Below, in pieces: positions 44,401-54,576 of a DNA stretch of 64,000 bases. Location: the NCBI GenBank assembly GCA_026636295.1, contig CP089456.1, forward strand, positions 62,001 to 126,000, given 5' to 3'. The translations under genes were made by a program, and so were the position numbers. The DNA comes from Medakamo hakoo. Lineage: Eukaryota; Chlorophyta; Trebouxiophyceae; Coccomyxaceae. Numbering within the stretch: the first letter of the stretch is position 1; every line of letters begins with the position of its first letter. The notes under the pieces are model-generated. The model had not been told where the DNA came from. It made no database searches and was given only the letters and a program-made list of their open reading frames with translations.

Positions 44401-45814
44401 AGCCAGCATGTCGTAGCTCGTGATGCAGACGCGGACGGCGTCGCCCGCGAGCGTGCCGGGCGGCGCGGGCGCGTCGGCCCGCCCCTCAATGACGACAATG
44501 TGCGCCGGCCGGGCGCCGCCGGCGGCGCTGGACCCGCACCACGCCTCAAAGGCGTCCGCCCAGGCCAGGCGCAGGGAGGCGGGGCAGATAATCAACAAAG
44601 GCCACTCGGCCCGGTACGCTGCCGCGACCGCGAGCGCCTGGACCGTTTTGCCGACGCCCATCTCGTCCGCGATGAGGGCCCGGCCGGCCCGGGCCAGGGC
44701 GTAGGCGACGCCCGCGCGCTGGAAGGGCAGGAGGGCGGACGCCAGGGGGGGCGGCACGCCGGCGGACACGAGGGCGGCCGCGTCGGGCGGCGCGGACGGC
44801 GGCGGGTCGTTTTCGTCGCCGCCGCCCGCGCCCAGGCGTGGCGGCGGGCGCGGCCGCCACGCGGCCAGCACACCCACCGGCACGGCGCCCGCCCGGTCCA
44901 ACAGCGGGCCGCCGCCCACGCGGCACGCCAGCAGCGCGCCCATGACGCGGGCGTACAGGGGCAGGCGCAGGCGCACCCGGCCCTCGGGCGGCGGCGCGCC
45001 GCCCTCGACGCCCGGCGCGCCGGCCAGCCGCAGGAGGGCGGCCACGCCGCCGCACCAGGCGACGGCCTCGTCCGCGCCGGGCGCCGCCTCCACGAAAAAA
45101 AAGGCCGGCCCGGTCGGCTCGCCGCCCGGCGCGGCGTCCAGCACCAGCGCCAGGCGCGGCGCGGTCAGCCGGGGCGGGGGCGCCTCCCGATAACCGCACG
45201 CGCCTGGCCCGCGCCCGCACCGCCAAAACTGAATGACCGGGCCGCGCGCGCCGTCGGCGCGCGGGGGGCCGGCCCACGTCGCAGGGACGAGCGGCGCGCC
45301 GCAGGCGGGGGGCGGCGGGCCGCCGCGCCCGGCGGCGCCCTGCTTGTAGACGCCCGGGCACAGGGGCTGGGCCGGCGGCGGCGGCGGCAGGCGGGGGGAC
45401 AGCGCCTCAAACGCCGCGGCCGCGGCCTCCAGGCCCGCGCGCGTCGTCGGCGTGGGCGGGCGCGGCGGCAGGGTGGCCAGGTGTCGGTACTGGGGGTGGG
45501 GTGCGGCCGGGCCAGGCGCAGCAGCTGCTGCTGCAGCCGCTTGTTGGGACAGGGGAGGGCGGGCGCACGCGGCGCCGGCCAGGGCGGCCCGCTCCATGGC
45601 GGCCCTGTGCGTGGATGGGGAGGGGGGGGGTCGTTGAGCGAAGTGCGCGCGCTGTGCTCGAGTCGCACGGCCGCCACCGCCCACACCCGCCCACCATTCC
45701 CCGAGTGCGGCACGGTGCGTGCGTGTCTCACACGTTCAGCCACACTCACCAGCAGTCGTCCAGGTCGCCGTCATCTGGCGGCGGCGCGTCGGCCGCGCCG
45801 GCGCTGGGCTGCAT
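41422..45814 (-). CDS. ZRANB3: ZRANB3-like SNF2 helicase with C-terminal HNH nuclease
   Basis: Family members remodel stalled replication forks (annealing helicase) and cut DNA with the HNH domain. Exons 45750..45814 and 41422..45604 (145-nt intron, GTGAGT) give 1415 aa. Exon 1 encodes [20 protein letters not shown] then C-W, and the splice rebuilds WAAMERAALAGAACARPPLS. Helicase motifs: LLPFQRAGVAYALARAGRAL, then ADEMGVGKTVQALAVAAAY, LLIICPASLRLAWADAF, VVVADESHVMR (DESH box), LLTGTPALGRPYDLFVQVD, KTLVFAHHRDVMDRLASVL, VRVDGSTDAADRAAAVRRF, and ITAAGTGLDFSAADTVVFAE. The final R-A-H-R-x-G motif is present. After a disordered region comes a Cys-rich zinc element (LCLACGAP, LFCGPACDRAH), then HNH: LERGVCAACGLDTHALVQAL, WQADHTRPVAEGGGACGLDN and LRTLCTACHADATRA. 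This order matches plant At5g07810-type proteins. Confidence 0.93.
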
Positions 45815-46104
45815 GCGTGCCTGTCGCCTCGCGTCTCTCTCTCTCCGTCCCGCGCTTCAGAACTGGGAAAGTGACGCCAAGCCGGTGTGAGCGAGGGGAG
45901 GAGGGCTGTGGCAGGCCATGGTATGCATGTCAGCGGTCAGGCGGCGCGTCGCGTGGCCTGGACGAGCGGTGAGAGAGAGAGAGACGAGCGCGCGCGCCCA
46001 AAAAAGAAAATTCGCTCTACCTTGCAACAACCCGCTCTCTCTCTCCCCACTCACACAAATCAACGGTGGTCAAATCAACGGAGACAGACACGGAAACAAA
46101 TGCA

Positions 46105-48809
46105 CTAAAACCGGCGGAGGAGGTCCAAACTGCGCCGCCGCGTCGCGCGCGGGCTGGCGACGACGGCCCACCCTTCCGTCGGCGCGGACGGCGCGCGGTC
46201 GAGGCCGGCGGCGCCCGCAGGGCGGGCCGGGCTGGGCGCGCCGCTGCCCCCGCCCGCCCAGGCTCCAGTGCCGCCGGACCCGCCGCGGCGGACGGGCGTG
46301 CGCGGCAGGGAGACACCGGCACGGGACAGAGGGACCCGGCCGGTCGACGCGCCAGAGTCCAGGCGGCCGGGCGGTGGCGTGGGTGGCGGCGCGGCGCCGC
46401 GACCGCCCGCGTCCCCGGCCGCCGCCGCTGCCGCCGCCGCGTCGGCCGACGCGGCCTCCTTTTTGGCCATGATCAGCGCGTACGCGTCCTCCAACGTCAG
46501 CAGCTTGGGCGTGCGCGGGCCGCCATCGCTGTCGTCCGCGGCCGCGGCCGCCGTCGTCGCAGCAAAGGGCGAGGCGGCCGTCCGCACGGGCGACGGCGAC
46601 AGCGTCAGCGGCGCCAGCGCCGGCGGCGTGCTTTCTTCGGCCGCCGCGACGGCGGCCGCACCGCCGGCCGCCGCGCGCGCGGCCCGGCGCCGGTCGGGCG
46701 GGTACGCCCGGTACATCATCAGGTACGCCAGCCAGCAGGCCGCCCAGGGCGCGCACGTCAGGGCGAGCAGCGCGGAGCCCAGCGCGCGCGCGCGCGCGGC
46801 GTCGGCGCCGTGCACGTCTGCGAGCGTGCCGGTGAAGCCAAACGCGGTTGACGCCAGCCAGCCGACGAGGGGCGTGGCCGTGGCGGACACGGCGCCCTCA
46901 AACGCGCGGTCAAACGCGTACACGGTCGACCGCAGGTGCTCCGGCACGACCTCGGCAAAGATGGCCGAGTTGTTGGCGCCGCACCAGGAGATGAGCAGCC
47001 CCGTGACCGCGAGCACGGCCGCGATGGCAGACCCGCACGCTGGCGGCGGCACGCCGGCCGGGCCGGTGTTGCCGGCGAAGACGCCCGTCCCGGCCGCGGA
47101 CGTCGGCACGCACGCGCCCGAGCCCGGCACGCCGCGCAGCAGCAGCCAGGCCAGCGGCAGGCCGGCCGCGACGGACAGCTGGGAGACGGCGATGCGGCCG
47201 CCGTCGGGCCACGCGCGCGCGGCCGCGTCGCCGAGCGCGCCGCCGAGCAGGCCGCCGCCGGCGCACGCCGCCGCAAACACGGCGGCCAGGCCGCCCGCCG
47301 CGCCGTCCGGGAAGCCCAGCAGCTGGAGCCAGAGCGTCGAGTACAGCAGGGCCTGCCAGGGCATGGACCCGACGACGCCCTGGGCGACGAGGACGCGGAA
47401 GGAGCGGACGCGCAGCACGGCCGACGCGGCGGCCGCCGCGCGGCGCGCGGAGAGGGCGACGGACGCGGGCGACGGCGCCGCCGCGGCCGCGGCTTCGGCG
47501 GCCAGCAGGCCGGCGGCCGACCCGATGGACGCGCCCGCCCGCAGGTGGTGGCCCGGCTCCTTGCCATTGGTGAGGCCGGACGAGGACGACGCGGCCAGGC
47601 CGCTGGCCGCCCGCCCCGGCGAGCCGGGCGGCGGCGGCGGCGCGGGGTGCGGCAGGAGGGCCGCCTCCTCGTCCCGCCCGCCCGTCGAGGCGGGCAGACT
47701 CGCCCACGCAAACCTGCCGCTGCCGCCCGCGCTGCTGGCCAGGGACGCCTGCTTCATGAGGCGGCCCGGCGAGGGCGGCGGGTGGTGCGACGGGCCGGCG
47801 GCGGGCGCGGCGCGGCCGCCCAGCGCTGTGAGGGCGACTTCCCGCACCCGGGTGGGCGGCGCCCCGGCCACGGCCCGCGGGTCGCGCGCAAACAGCAGGA
47901 CGCACGCGCCGACGGCGGCTGACAGGGCGGCGACGGCGCCGAACGCCGCCCGCCAGCCCGGAATGGTGCCGGCGACGGTCGCGCGCGCGGCCGCGGTCGC
48001 GCCCCACGCGGCCGCCATGCCGCCGAGGCCGGCGGCCGTGCCGACGAAGCCAAAGGCAGAGCCGCGGCGGGAGGGCGCTACCGCGTCCGCGACGATGGAC
48101 TGGACGCAGGGGATGGCCAGGGCCAGGCCGACGCCATTGCACGCGGCCAGGGGCACCATCCAGCCGACGGACGGCGCGGCCGCGATGCCGGCCGTGCACA
48201 GCGCCCACAGGCCGCACCCGGCCGCGACGACGGACACGCGGTCGCACCGGTCGCCCAGCGCGCCCGCGAACGGCGAGGCGGCGGCTTGGGTGAGGGCGCG
48301 GGCCAGGGTGATGGCGCCGAGCTGGGCGGGCGTCGCCGCCAGCGTCGCGCCCATGGCGAGGTAGACGGCGGGGAGGACCTGAGAGGGCCGGTGGGGGAGG
48401 GACGGGTGCGGGTGGGTGGGGAGGGGGAGGGCGGGTGGGTGCAGAAGCCTCGCGCCGCCGATGGGCGTGGAAAAGGCAGCGTGCGACAGGGAAAGGGTTT
48501 CCGCCTCTTCTTTCCGCTTTCTTCGCAGCTTGCCGGCGGCACCACCGTCAGGCTGTCCGGGCGCGAACGTGGAGTCGGAGGCGGTCCTTGCTGCCTGCAG
48601 CCGGCGCTTCTGACTGCAACCGCAGGGCGCCAGGCATGCGTGGGTGCGGTTGGTGCGCACAACACAGCGTCGCCCGGTGCCACAACACCTCCATCCCTCA
48701 CCTGCTCGTCCGCCTTCTCCATGATGAGAGCCGCGCTCATCAAGCCTACGGTGAGCCGGGTGCGTGGCGGCCGGCCGCCGGCCGCTGGAAAGCCAGCGCG
48801 CCGGCGCAT
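46105..48809 (-). CDS. MFS transporter (spinster-like plant family), substrate unknown
   Basis: Twelve-segment major facilitator. Exons 48702..48809 and 46105..48378 (323-nt intron, GTGAGG) give 793 aa. The splice rebuilds the family start RLTVGLMSAALIMEKADEQ then VLPAVYLAMGATLAATPAQL, very like plant MFS proteins with IMENADEQLLPAVY. The A-motif loop is AGALGDRCDRV. Other motifs: VPLAACNGVGLALAIPCVQS, DAVAPSRRGSAFGFVGTAAG, FRVLVAQGVVGSMPWQALLY and CGANNSAIFAEVVPEHLRST. A 130-residue Ser/Pro/Gly loop separates the two halves. The cytosolic tail (about 200 aa) is Ala/Ser/Pro-rich with KLLTLEDAYALIMAKKEAA, ending basic (RRRSLDLLRRF). The start at 48809 is one of three in-frame Met (48860, 48809, 48740); it sits just past an AT-richer stretch. 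Confidence 0.88.
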
Positions 48810-49085
48810 TTCTTTGTTTTTTACTAAAACCCTTTCGCAGCGCTCAGGGGACCCGCACACAGCTCAGGCCGGCATGGTTGACAGCTAAAGATGCGACCAG
48901 TGCTGCGCGAGGGCGGGTGCGAGGTGCGGACGCGGGGCGATCGCCCCGTCCCTCTGTTTCGGAACGACAAAGTGAGGGCGTCCAAAGGGCGGGTGGACCT
49001 GCACACACATCCCCACACCCGCGCCCCCTTCCGTCCCCCCTCACTCCCTCGTCCCAAACCTGGGTCAGCACACACACACCACACC
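48810..49085. promoter_or_regulatory. Head-to-head region, MFS transporter (-) / SMP protein (+)
   Basis: 276 bases between divergent starts. The left end is AT-richer (TTTGTTTTTTACTAAAACCC at 48813-48832), the only such patch here and a plausible minus-strand core promoter or leader. No TATA consensus. Confidence 0.45.
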
Positions 49086-50825
49086 ATGCTCTCCCTCCTC
49101 GCCGCCGCCGCCCTGGCGCTGGGCCCGCCGGCCGCCCTGGCCCTCGTCCTCCTCTCTCTCCCGCTGGTGTGCATGCTGGTGGCGGCAGCGACGGCGGGCG
49201 CGGCGCTCGTCCGCGCGCTGGCCCGCCTACGTCGGCGGAGCAGCCCGCCCTCGCTGGCCGCCACCCCGCCCGCCGACCCGGGCACGGACGCCATAAACGC
49301 CGCCATCGCGGCGCTCTGGCCCCTCCTCCTAGAGACCGTGGAAGCCAGTGCCGGCTCAGCGCTGACGCACGCCCTGCCCGCGTCCTCCCCACTCCCCCTG
49401 GCCGTCCGGCTCCGCCTGGCCGGCCCGCCGCCGCGGCTGGACAGGTTTGCTGTCACGCCGCCGGACGGGGCCGGCCCCCTGGCCCTGGACGCGTCCGTCG
49501 CCTGGACGGGCGGCGTGGAAGTGGACGTCGGCCTGCCCGCCCTGCGCACGCCTGCTGTGGCGGTGGGCGCGGCCGTCGATGCGGTGGCCGCGTCCGTCCG
49601 CGCCGAGCTCACCGCCTTCTCGCCCGGCCCGCCGTCCCCGTCCGCCACGCTCCGCGTGTCCCTGCCCGCCCCGCCCGAGCTGTCCGTCTCCACCTGGGCG
49701 GGCGGGCCGGCCCTGGCCGGTTTCCTCCCCGCTCTGGACGCGTGGGTCGAGGCCGTGGTGCGAGACGCGCTGTGCGGCCCGCTCGTCGCGCCGGGCGGCC
49801 TGGCCGTCGACCTGCCGCCCGGCAGCGGCGGCGGTCCTGCAGCCCGCGGCGTCGCTGTCGTCGACGTTCTGTCCGCGGCCGACGTGCCGCCCGCCCTGGC
49901 CGGCCCCATGGTTGTGTTGGTCGCCCTGCCGGGTGGTCGGGCCGTCTCCGGCGGCGGCGGCGGCGGCGCGGCCAGCGTCGCCTCCGCGCCGGGCACGGCC
50001 GCCGACTTTGGGGCCTCCCCGCCCGCCGCCTTTCTCGTGCCGCCTGGTGACGGGCCGTGCGTCGCGCGCGTGTCACTGTACGCCACGGCGCGCGGCGGCG
50101 TGCCTGTCCTGGTCGGGTGCGGCGAGGTGGAGGAGGGCGAGGCGGGCGGCGAGGGCGGCGCCTGGGTTGGTCTGACGAAAGCGGGCGCCCGGCCGCCGAC
50201 GCCGGCGGCCAGCCCGCGGCGCTTGGCGGCCGACCGCCGCCGCTCGCCCGTCTTGCGGCCGCGCCTGCGCGTGCGCCTGGTCGTCGGTCGGCCCGGCAGC
50301 GGCGGTGGCGGTGGCGGCGGCAGCGGCGGCGGCGGGCGCGCTCCGCCAGCCAGTGCCCTGACCTCCCACCCGCCTCGCTCCGGCTCGCCCGAAGACTGGC
50401 TGGGCGGCGGCGTGCTGCGCGTCGGCCTGGCCGCCCCGCCGCCAATGAGCGGTGGGCGCGCGCCGCCCCCTTCCCTGGCCCGCCTGGTCGAAGCGCGGGC
50501 GGGCGGGCGGACGGCCCGGCTGGGGGAGGGGGGCGGCGGCGGTGCGGCTGCCTTTGCCTTGCCGGCCTCCTCCATTCCGTCCGGCTCCCTGTCCCTGGCC
50601 GCCTGGGACTGGGGCTGGGCGATGGCGCAGGACGCGCCCCTGTCCTTCACCAGGCCCGGCGTGGGGCGGACGGGCCCGGCGACGCTGGCGCTGCCTCTCG
50701 CGCGGCTCGTGGCCGCGCCGGGCGGCCGCACGACCGGCGTGTTTGGGCTGGGTGGGGGTGGCGCGCCGCCCGGCGTGCGGCCTGCGGTCGCGCTGGACGT
50801 GCGGTGGTCCGCGTTTGTGGGATGA
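49086..50825 (+). CDS. SMP-domain membrane-contact-site protein (extended-synaptotagmin-like)
   Basis: SMP proteins carry lipids at ER contact sites. It is a single exon of 579 aa. An N-terminal hydrophobic hairpin (about 1-45: LLAAAALALGPPAALALVLL, LPLVCMLVAAATAGAALVRA) would anchor it in the ER. The SMP domain (about 62-250) begins INAAIAALWPLLLETVEA, with RLRLAGPPPRLDRFAV, LALDASVAWTGGVEVDVGLP, LRVSLPAPPELSVSTWAGG and LDAWVEAVVRDALCGPLVAP, in the order and spacing of plant SYT/E-Syt proteins. A C2-like segment follows (GVAVVDVLSAADVPPALAG, about 265). A second degenerate one lies near the end (SLSLAAWDWGWAMAQDAPLS). Few of the Ca-binding Asp positions remain, so calcium control is doubtful. 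The low-complexity linkers are Gly/Pro-rich. Confidence 0.82.
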   Translation: MLSLLAAAALALGPPAALALVLLSLPLVCMLVAAATAGAALVRALARLRRRSSPPSLAATPPADPGTDAINAAIAALWPLLLETVEASAGSALTHALPASSPLPLAVRLRLAGPPPRLDRFAVTPPDGAGPLALDASVAWTGGVEVDVGLPALRTPAVAVGAAVDAVAASVRAELTAFSPGPPSPSATLRVSLPAPPELSVSTWAGGPALAGFLPALDAWVEAVVRDALCGPLVAPGGLAVDLPPGSGGGPAARGVAVVDVLSAADVPPALAGPMVVLVALPGGRAVSGGGGGGAASVASAPGTAADFGASPPAAFLVPPGDGPCVARVSLYATARGGVPVLVGCGEVEEGEAGGEGGAWVGLTKAGARPPTPAASPRRLAADRRRSPVLRPRLRVRLVVGRPGSGGGGGGGSGGGGRAPPASALTSHPPRSGSPEDWLGGGVLRVGLAAPPPMSGGRAPPPSLARLVEARAGGRTARLGEGGGGGAAAFALPASSIPSGSLSLAAWDWGWAMAQDAPLSFTRPGVGRTGPATLALPLARLVAAPGGRTTGVFGLGGGGAPPGVRPAVALDVRWSAFVG

Positions 50826-51549
50826 GTGTGCGGCGGGTTTGGGCAGTGTGCGGGTGGGGCAGTGGTGGGCCAAAGCCGCACCCCCACCGTTGATTATTTT
50901 GAAGGTGCGGCCAAGGGTCGTCGGACTGTTTTGCAACGAAGGCCGCACACTGGTCGTCTCTCCAAACCCACACACCCACGCCCACAATCCACGGTCTCAA
51001 AGAAAAAAGCGGGGGTAAAAACTTCGGGGAAGGAAAGAGAGGGGAGGACGACCAAAGGCAAGGGAGGGATGGAGAAAAAAAAGAACTTGTGCTTCTCCCA
51101 GGCTGCCTGGAAGGGAAGCACAAGTGTGTGTGTGGACGCGCGCCGCCCACTCACTCTCTACAGTCCAGGCAGAAATCGCTGTGGGTCGAGTGATGGCGTC
51201 GCGGCCGTCCACACACGCGCGGGGCGGGGAGGGGACGGGCTGCATGGGAGCGGGAGCAGACCAAGGGGGCAGGGGTGGGGGGTGGGGATGGGGGTGGGGA
51301 CAAAGGCATAAAAAAACAGCGGGGGAGGGGGGAGGGGGGGTGTTTTTGCGTCGGCACAGCAGCGGCGGCGGAAAAGAGAACAAGGACAGGCAGCAGCAGA
51401 TAAGGATGAAGCAGGGGCAGGATATCAAGTGCGGACGGAAGAACTGGTGGCACGGCGTGCGCGCTTTTTGAGTGTGTGTGGCGGTATGTTGGACGGCGCA
51501 CGGGTGGGGGGGGGGCTGTCCCGCGCGTGCAGGCATCTACGCCCCCCTC
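50826..51549. other. Convergent 3' region between SMP protein (+) and RBP45-like (-)
   Basis: 724 bases without a supportable gene. It contains several A runs (51004, 51075, 51310) and G-rich stretches (51268-51300, 51323-51340). It is expected to hold both 3' UTRs. Confidence 0.4.
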
Positions 51550-54405
51550 TCACGCGGCGGCGTCGCCGCCACCCTCGCCGTCGCCGCCGCCTGTGGGCAC
51601 CGCCACCAACGGCGCCCTGCTCACAAAGGGCGAGGCGGCGGGCGACAGCTTGGAGGTGGCGGACGCGGCCGAGGCCGCGTGGCTGGCCAGGGGCCGGGCG
51701 GGCGGGCGGCCGGGCGAGTCGGCGGCGGGCCCGCCGGTCGAGTACGCCGCGGGCACGTAGGACGACGCCGCCGCGGCCGCCGCCGCCGCCGCGGCCGCCA
51801 GGGCGTCCGGCGTCCACACCGCGGCGGCCGGGTCAAAGGCGGACGGCGGGTAGCCCGCGGACGCGGCGGCGGCCGCGGCGGCCGCCGCCGCCGCCGCCGC
51901 CGCGGCCGCCGCCGCGGCGGCCGGCCCGGACCGCGGCCGGCACCGCCCGGGCGAGTACGCGGCCGCCACGGCCGCGGCGGGCGCGACGCCCGCCGCCATG
52001 GCCGCCGCGGCTTCGGCCGCAGCCTTTTTCCACACGCGGCCGACCGCCCACATGACACGGATGGCGTGCGCGTCGCCCACGGCCGCGCCCTGGGCGCACT
52101 CGATCGCGGCCGCCGCGTCTTCGGGGCGGCTAAACTCCACGAACGCGCAGTTTTTGCCAAAGGGAAGCTTGACGTTGAGGACGGTGCCGTAGGCCTCGAA
52201 CACGGACCGCAGGGCGGCCTCACTGACGTCGGGCGTCAGGCCGCCGATGAAGAGGGTGGCGGGCGGCGGCGGCGGCGGCGGTGGCGGGGAAGGGGGGGAG
52301 CCGGGCGGCGGCCGCCCGCGCGGGCGGGCGGCGCCGTCTCCGCCGCTGTCGCCGTCCTCGCACCCGTCGTCCTCGTCTCCGCCGTCGTCCTCTCCTTCGC
52401 CTCCGTCCCCGTCCGCGTCGTCGTCGACGGGCGGGGGGGCGCCACCGACGCACCCCCACCCGCCTGGCGGCGGCGGGGGGGAGGCGTAGAACTGCAGCGG
52501 CACGCCGCCGGGTCCGCCGCCGAGCCCCGCGCCTGTGGCCTCGCCGCCAAACCCGCCGCCGCCCGCCAGGCCGTCGTACCCGTACGGCAGCAGGGGTGAC
52601 CCGTCCGGGTAGGCGCACGCCGGGTAGCCCAGGCCGGGCGGCGCGTAGAAGACGGGCGGCGCCGGGTGGGCGTGGTGGTAGAACGCGGGCGGCGCGACCG
52701 GCGCGTACGGCGCCGGGCCCTCGGCACTCGAGCCGGACCGGCGGTCGGTCGCCTGGCACACGCGCAGGCGGCGGCCGGCCAGGGGCGTGCCCGGCATCGT
52801 CGCCAGCGCGTCGTCGCGCTGCGCCTCGCACCCGAAGCGGACGAAGCCGTAGCCCTTGGACTGGCCGGACGCGGGGTGGGTGACGACCTGGGTGTGTGGG
52901 CGTGGGTGATGGTGGTGGTGGAGGGATGAGGCGGGCGCGGAGGGGGTCACGTGTTGCTTTTGTTGTGTTTTTTGGGCGGCCCAGCGCGCCCGTCTCCCCT
53001 CTCTCTCTCCCTCACACCTTGGCCGACCGCACGCTCGGGTACTTTTCCCGGAAGGTCGCCGCCAGGGTGGCGTCCGTCACTTCGGGCGCCAGGTCGCCGA
53101 CGAAGACGGCGTGGTCGGGCGGCGGGGGCGGTTGGTGGGGCGTGTCTGGGGGTGGGTGGGAGAGGTGGGCCCAGCATGTGAGAGGTGGCGGATGGAAAAA
53201 AAAAAAAGAGAGGTGTGAGGGTTGACGCGCGCGCGCGGTTGTTTTGCTGCTGGGGATGTTTTTAGCGGGCGGCCACCGCCGCCTCCGCCCGCAAAAAGCG
53301 GTTTCCAGGCTTGGCCGCCGCGCTCTCCAGGCCGGGGTGCGGCGTGGTGGGGAGGGCGGCCCGCCCGCCCGCCCGGGCGGCGCGGCGCCGGAGGAAAAAC
53401 TTGGTTGCCGGCGCCCCGTCTTGCGGCCAACTGGCCCGGGACCCGCTGGAGTCCCGGAGGGTGTGCCCTCCCCGCGCATGGCGCACGCTCGGCCCGCTCG
53501 CGGCCGAGGACGGGCGCGCCCGGGCGCCCCACCCGCCGCGCATCTGCCAAGGGTGGGCCTGTGTCAACGTCAGGCCGGGTCGCGGCGGGCGCTCCGGGGG
53601 AGGGCCAGCCGCCGCGGCGGTCGCAACCAAATATTCCGTGCGCACAGGGGGTGACGGCCGACGCAGAGCGCTCCCCCTGTCCGCCGCCTTTCCCACGGCC
53701 GCCCTGCCCGCCGCCCGCACACACCGCACCCAGTGCGCCGTGGTGCGGGGGCAGACGCAGTCCAGAATGGGGATGGTGGCGGCGGACGGCGCGGCCGCGT
53801 CCGCTGCGCAGGCCCGCGACACACACAAAAAAAGCAAGCGCCATCGGTCGGATGACGGACGCCGTACACCCCACTTTGCGACGGCCGCCGCCGGCCGGAT
53901 GGTCGGCCTGGCCCAGCCCGGCGACCCACTCCAGAGTTGGAGACGGGCGGTGAACGCTGCCTGAGCGCGGCGTCAGGGGCACGGACGCCCGGGCCTGGCC
54001 GTCAGAGTCTCGTGGCCTGCGCCCCGCGCCGCCGGCGCGCCCTCCTTCCCAAACCCACCCACGCACCCCCACCCCACCCCCTCCGTCCGCACACAACTCA
54101 CTTGCGCCCGACCCGCTCGCCCAGTTGACACGCCACGTCGGCGCCAGGGCCGTCAGCGCCGTCGCCGCGGCGGCCTCGCTCTCAAAGGCGGCGAAGCCGT
54201 AGCCCGCGCTGCGGCCGCTGGCGGCTTTGACGACGCGCGCCGAGGCGAGCCCGGCCGCGCCGGACGCTTCCAGCGCGGACGCCAGCCAGCCCGCTTCTGC
54301 CTGCGGTGGCAGGTCGCCGACCCAGAGCGTCATCTCCGGGTCGGACGCGGGCGAGCCCTTGGCGGCGGACGTGTTGGTGGTGGCGGAACAGTCGGAGGCC
54401 GACAT
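51550..54405 (-). CDS. RBP45: RBP45/RBP47-like poly(U)/poly(A) RNA-binding protein, three RRMs
   Basis: The plant family binds U-rich RNA, in nucleus and stress granules. Exons 54102..54405, 53018..53145 and 51550..52887 give 589 aa. RRM1 (about 25-100): MTLWVGDLPPQAEAGWLASA, GRSAGYGFAAFESEAAAATA, WRVNWASGSGA. RRM2 (about 110-190) is split by intron 2: DHAVFVGDLAPEVTDATLAA, TFREKYPSVRSAK then VVTHPASGQSKGYGFVRFGC. RRM3 (about 365-435): TLFIGGLTPDVSEAALRSVF, NVKLPFGKNCAFVEFSRPED, AIRVMWAVG. The spacer between RRM2 and RRM3 is Pro/Tyr/Asp-rich; the C-terminus holds long Ala runs (about 20 Ala encoded at 51867-51918). D-H-x-V-F-V-G-D-L-A and the N-W-A end of RRM1 are diagnostic. Intron 1 is 956 nt, the longest in the window; intron 2 is 130 nt. 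Confidence 0.94.
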
Positions 54406-54576
54406 TTTTTTTTTGGGTGTGTGTGCGCGCGTGTGTTGTGTGGGGCGGTGAGCCCAGCGCTCATTTCTCACTCTGTTTTCTCGAGGCGCGCGGCGGGGTT
54501 TGCGGTCCCGCAACGCACGCACACCGCACACCACCCCCGCACGCAAACCTCCAGCCCGCGCGCAGGCCGAGGGACC
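54406..54576. promoter_or_regulatory. 171-bp head-to-head region, RBP45-like (-) / RAD16 (+)
   Basis: Only 171 bases between divergent start codons. A T9 run abuts the RBP45 start, so its leader would carry an A-rich segment; TGTGTGTGCGCG lies near 54418. No TATA box. Confidence 0.45.
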
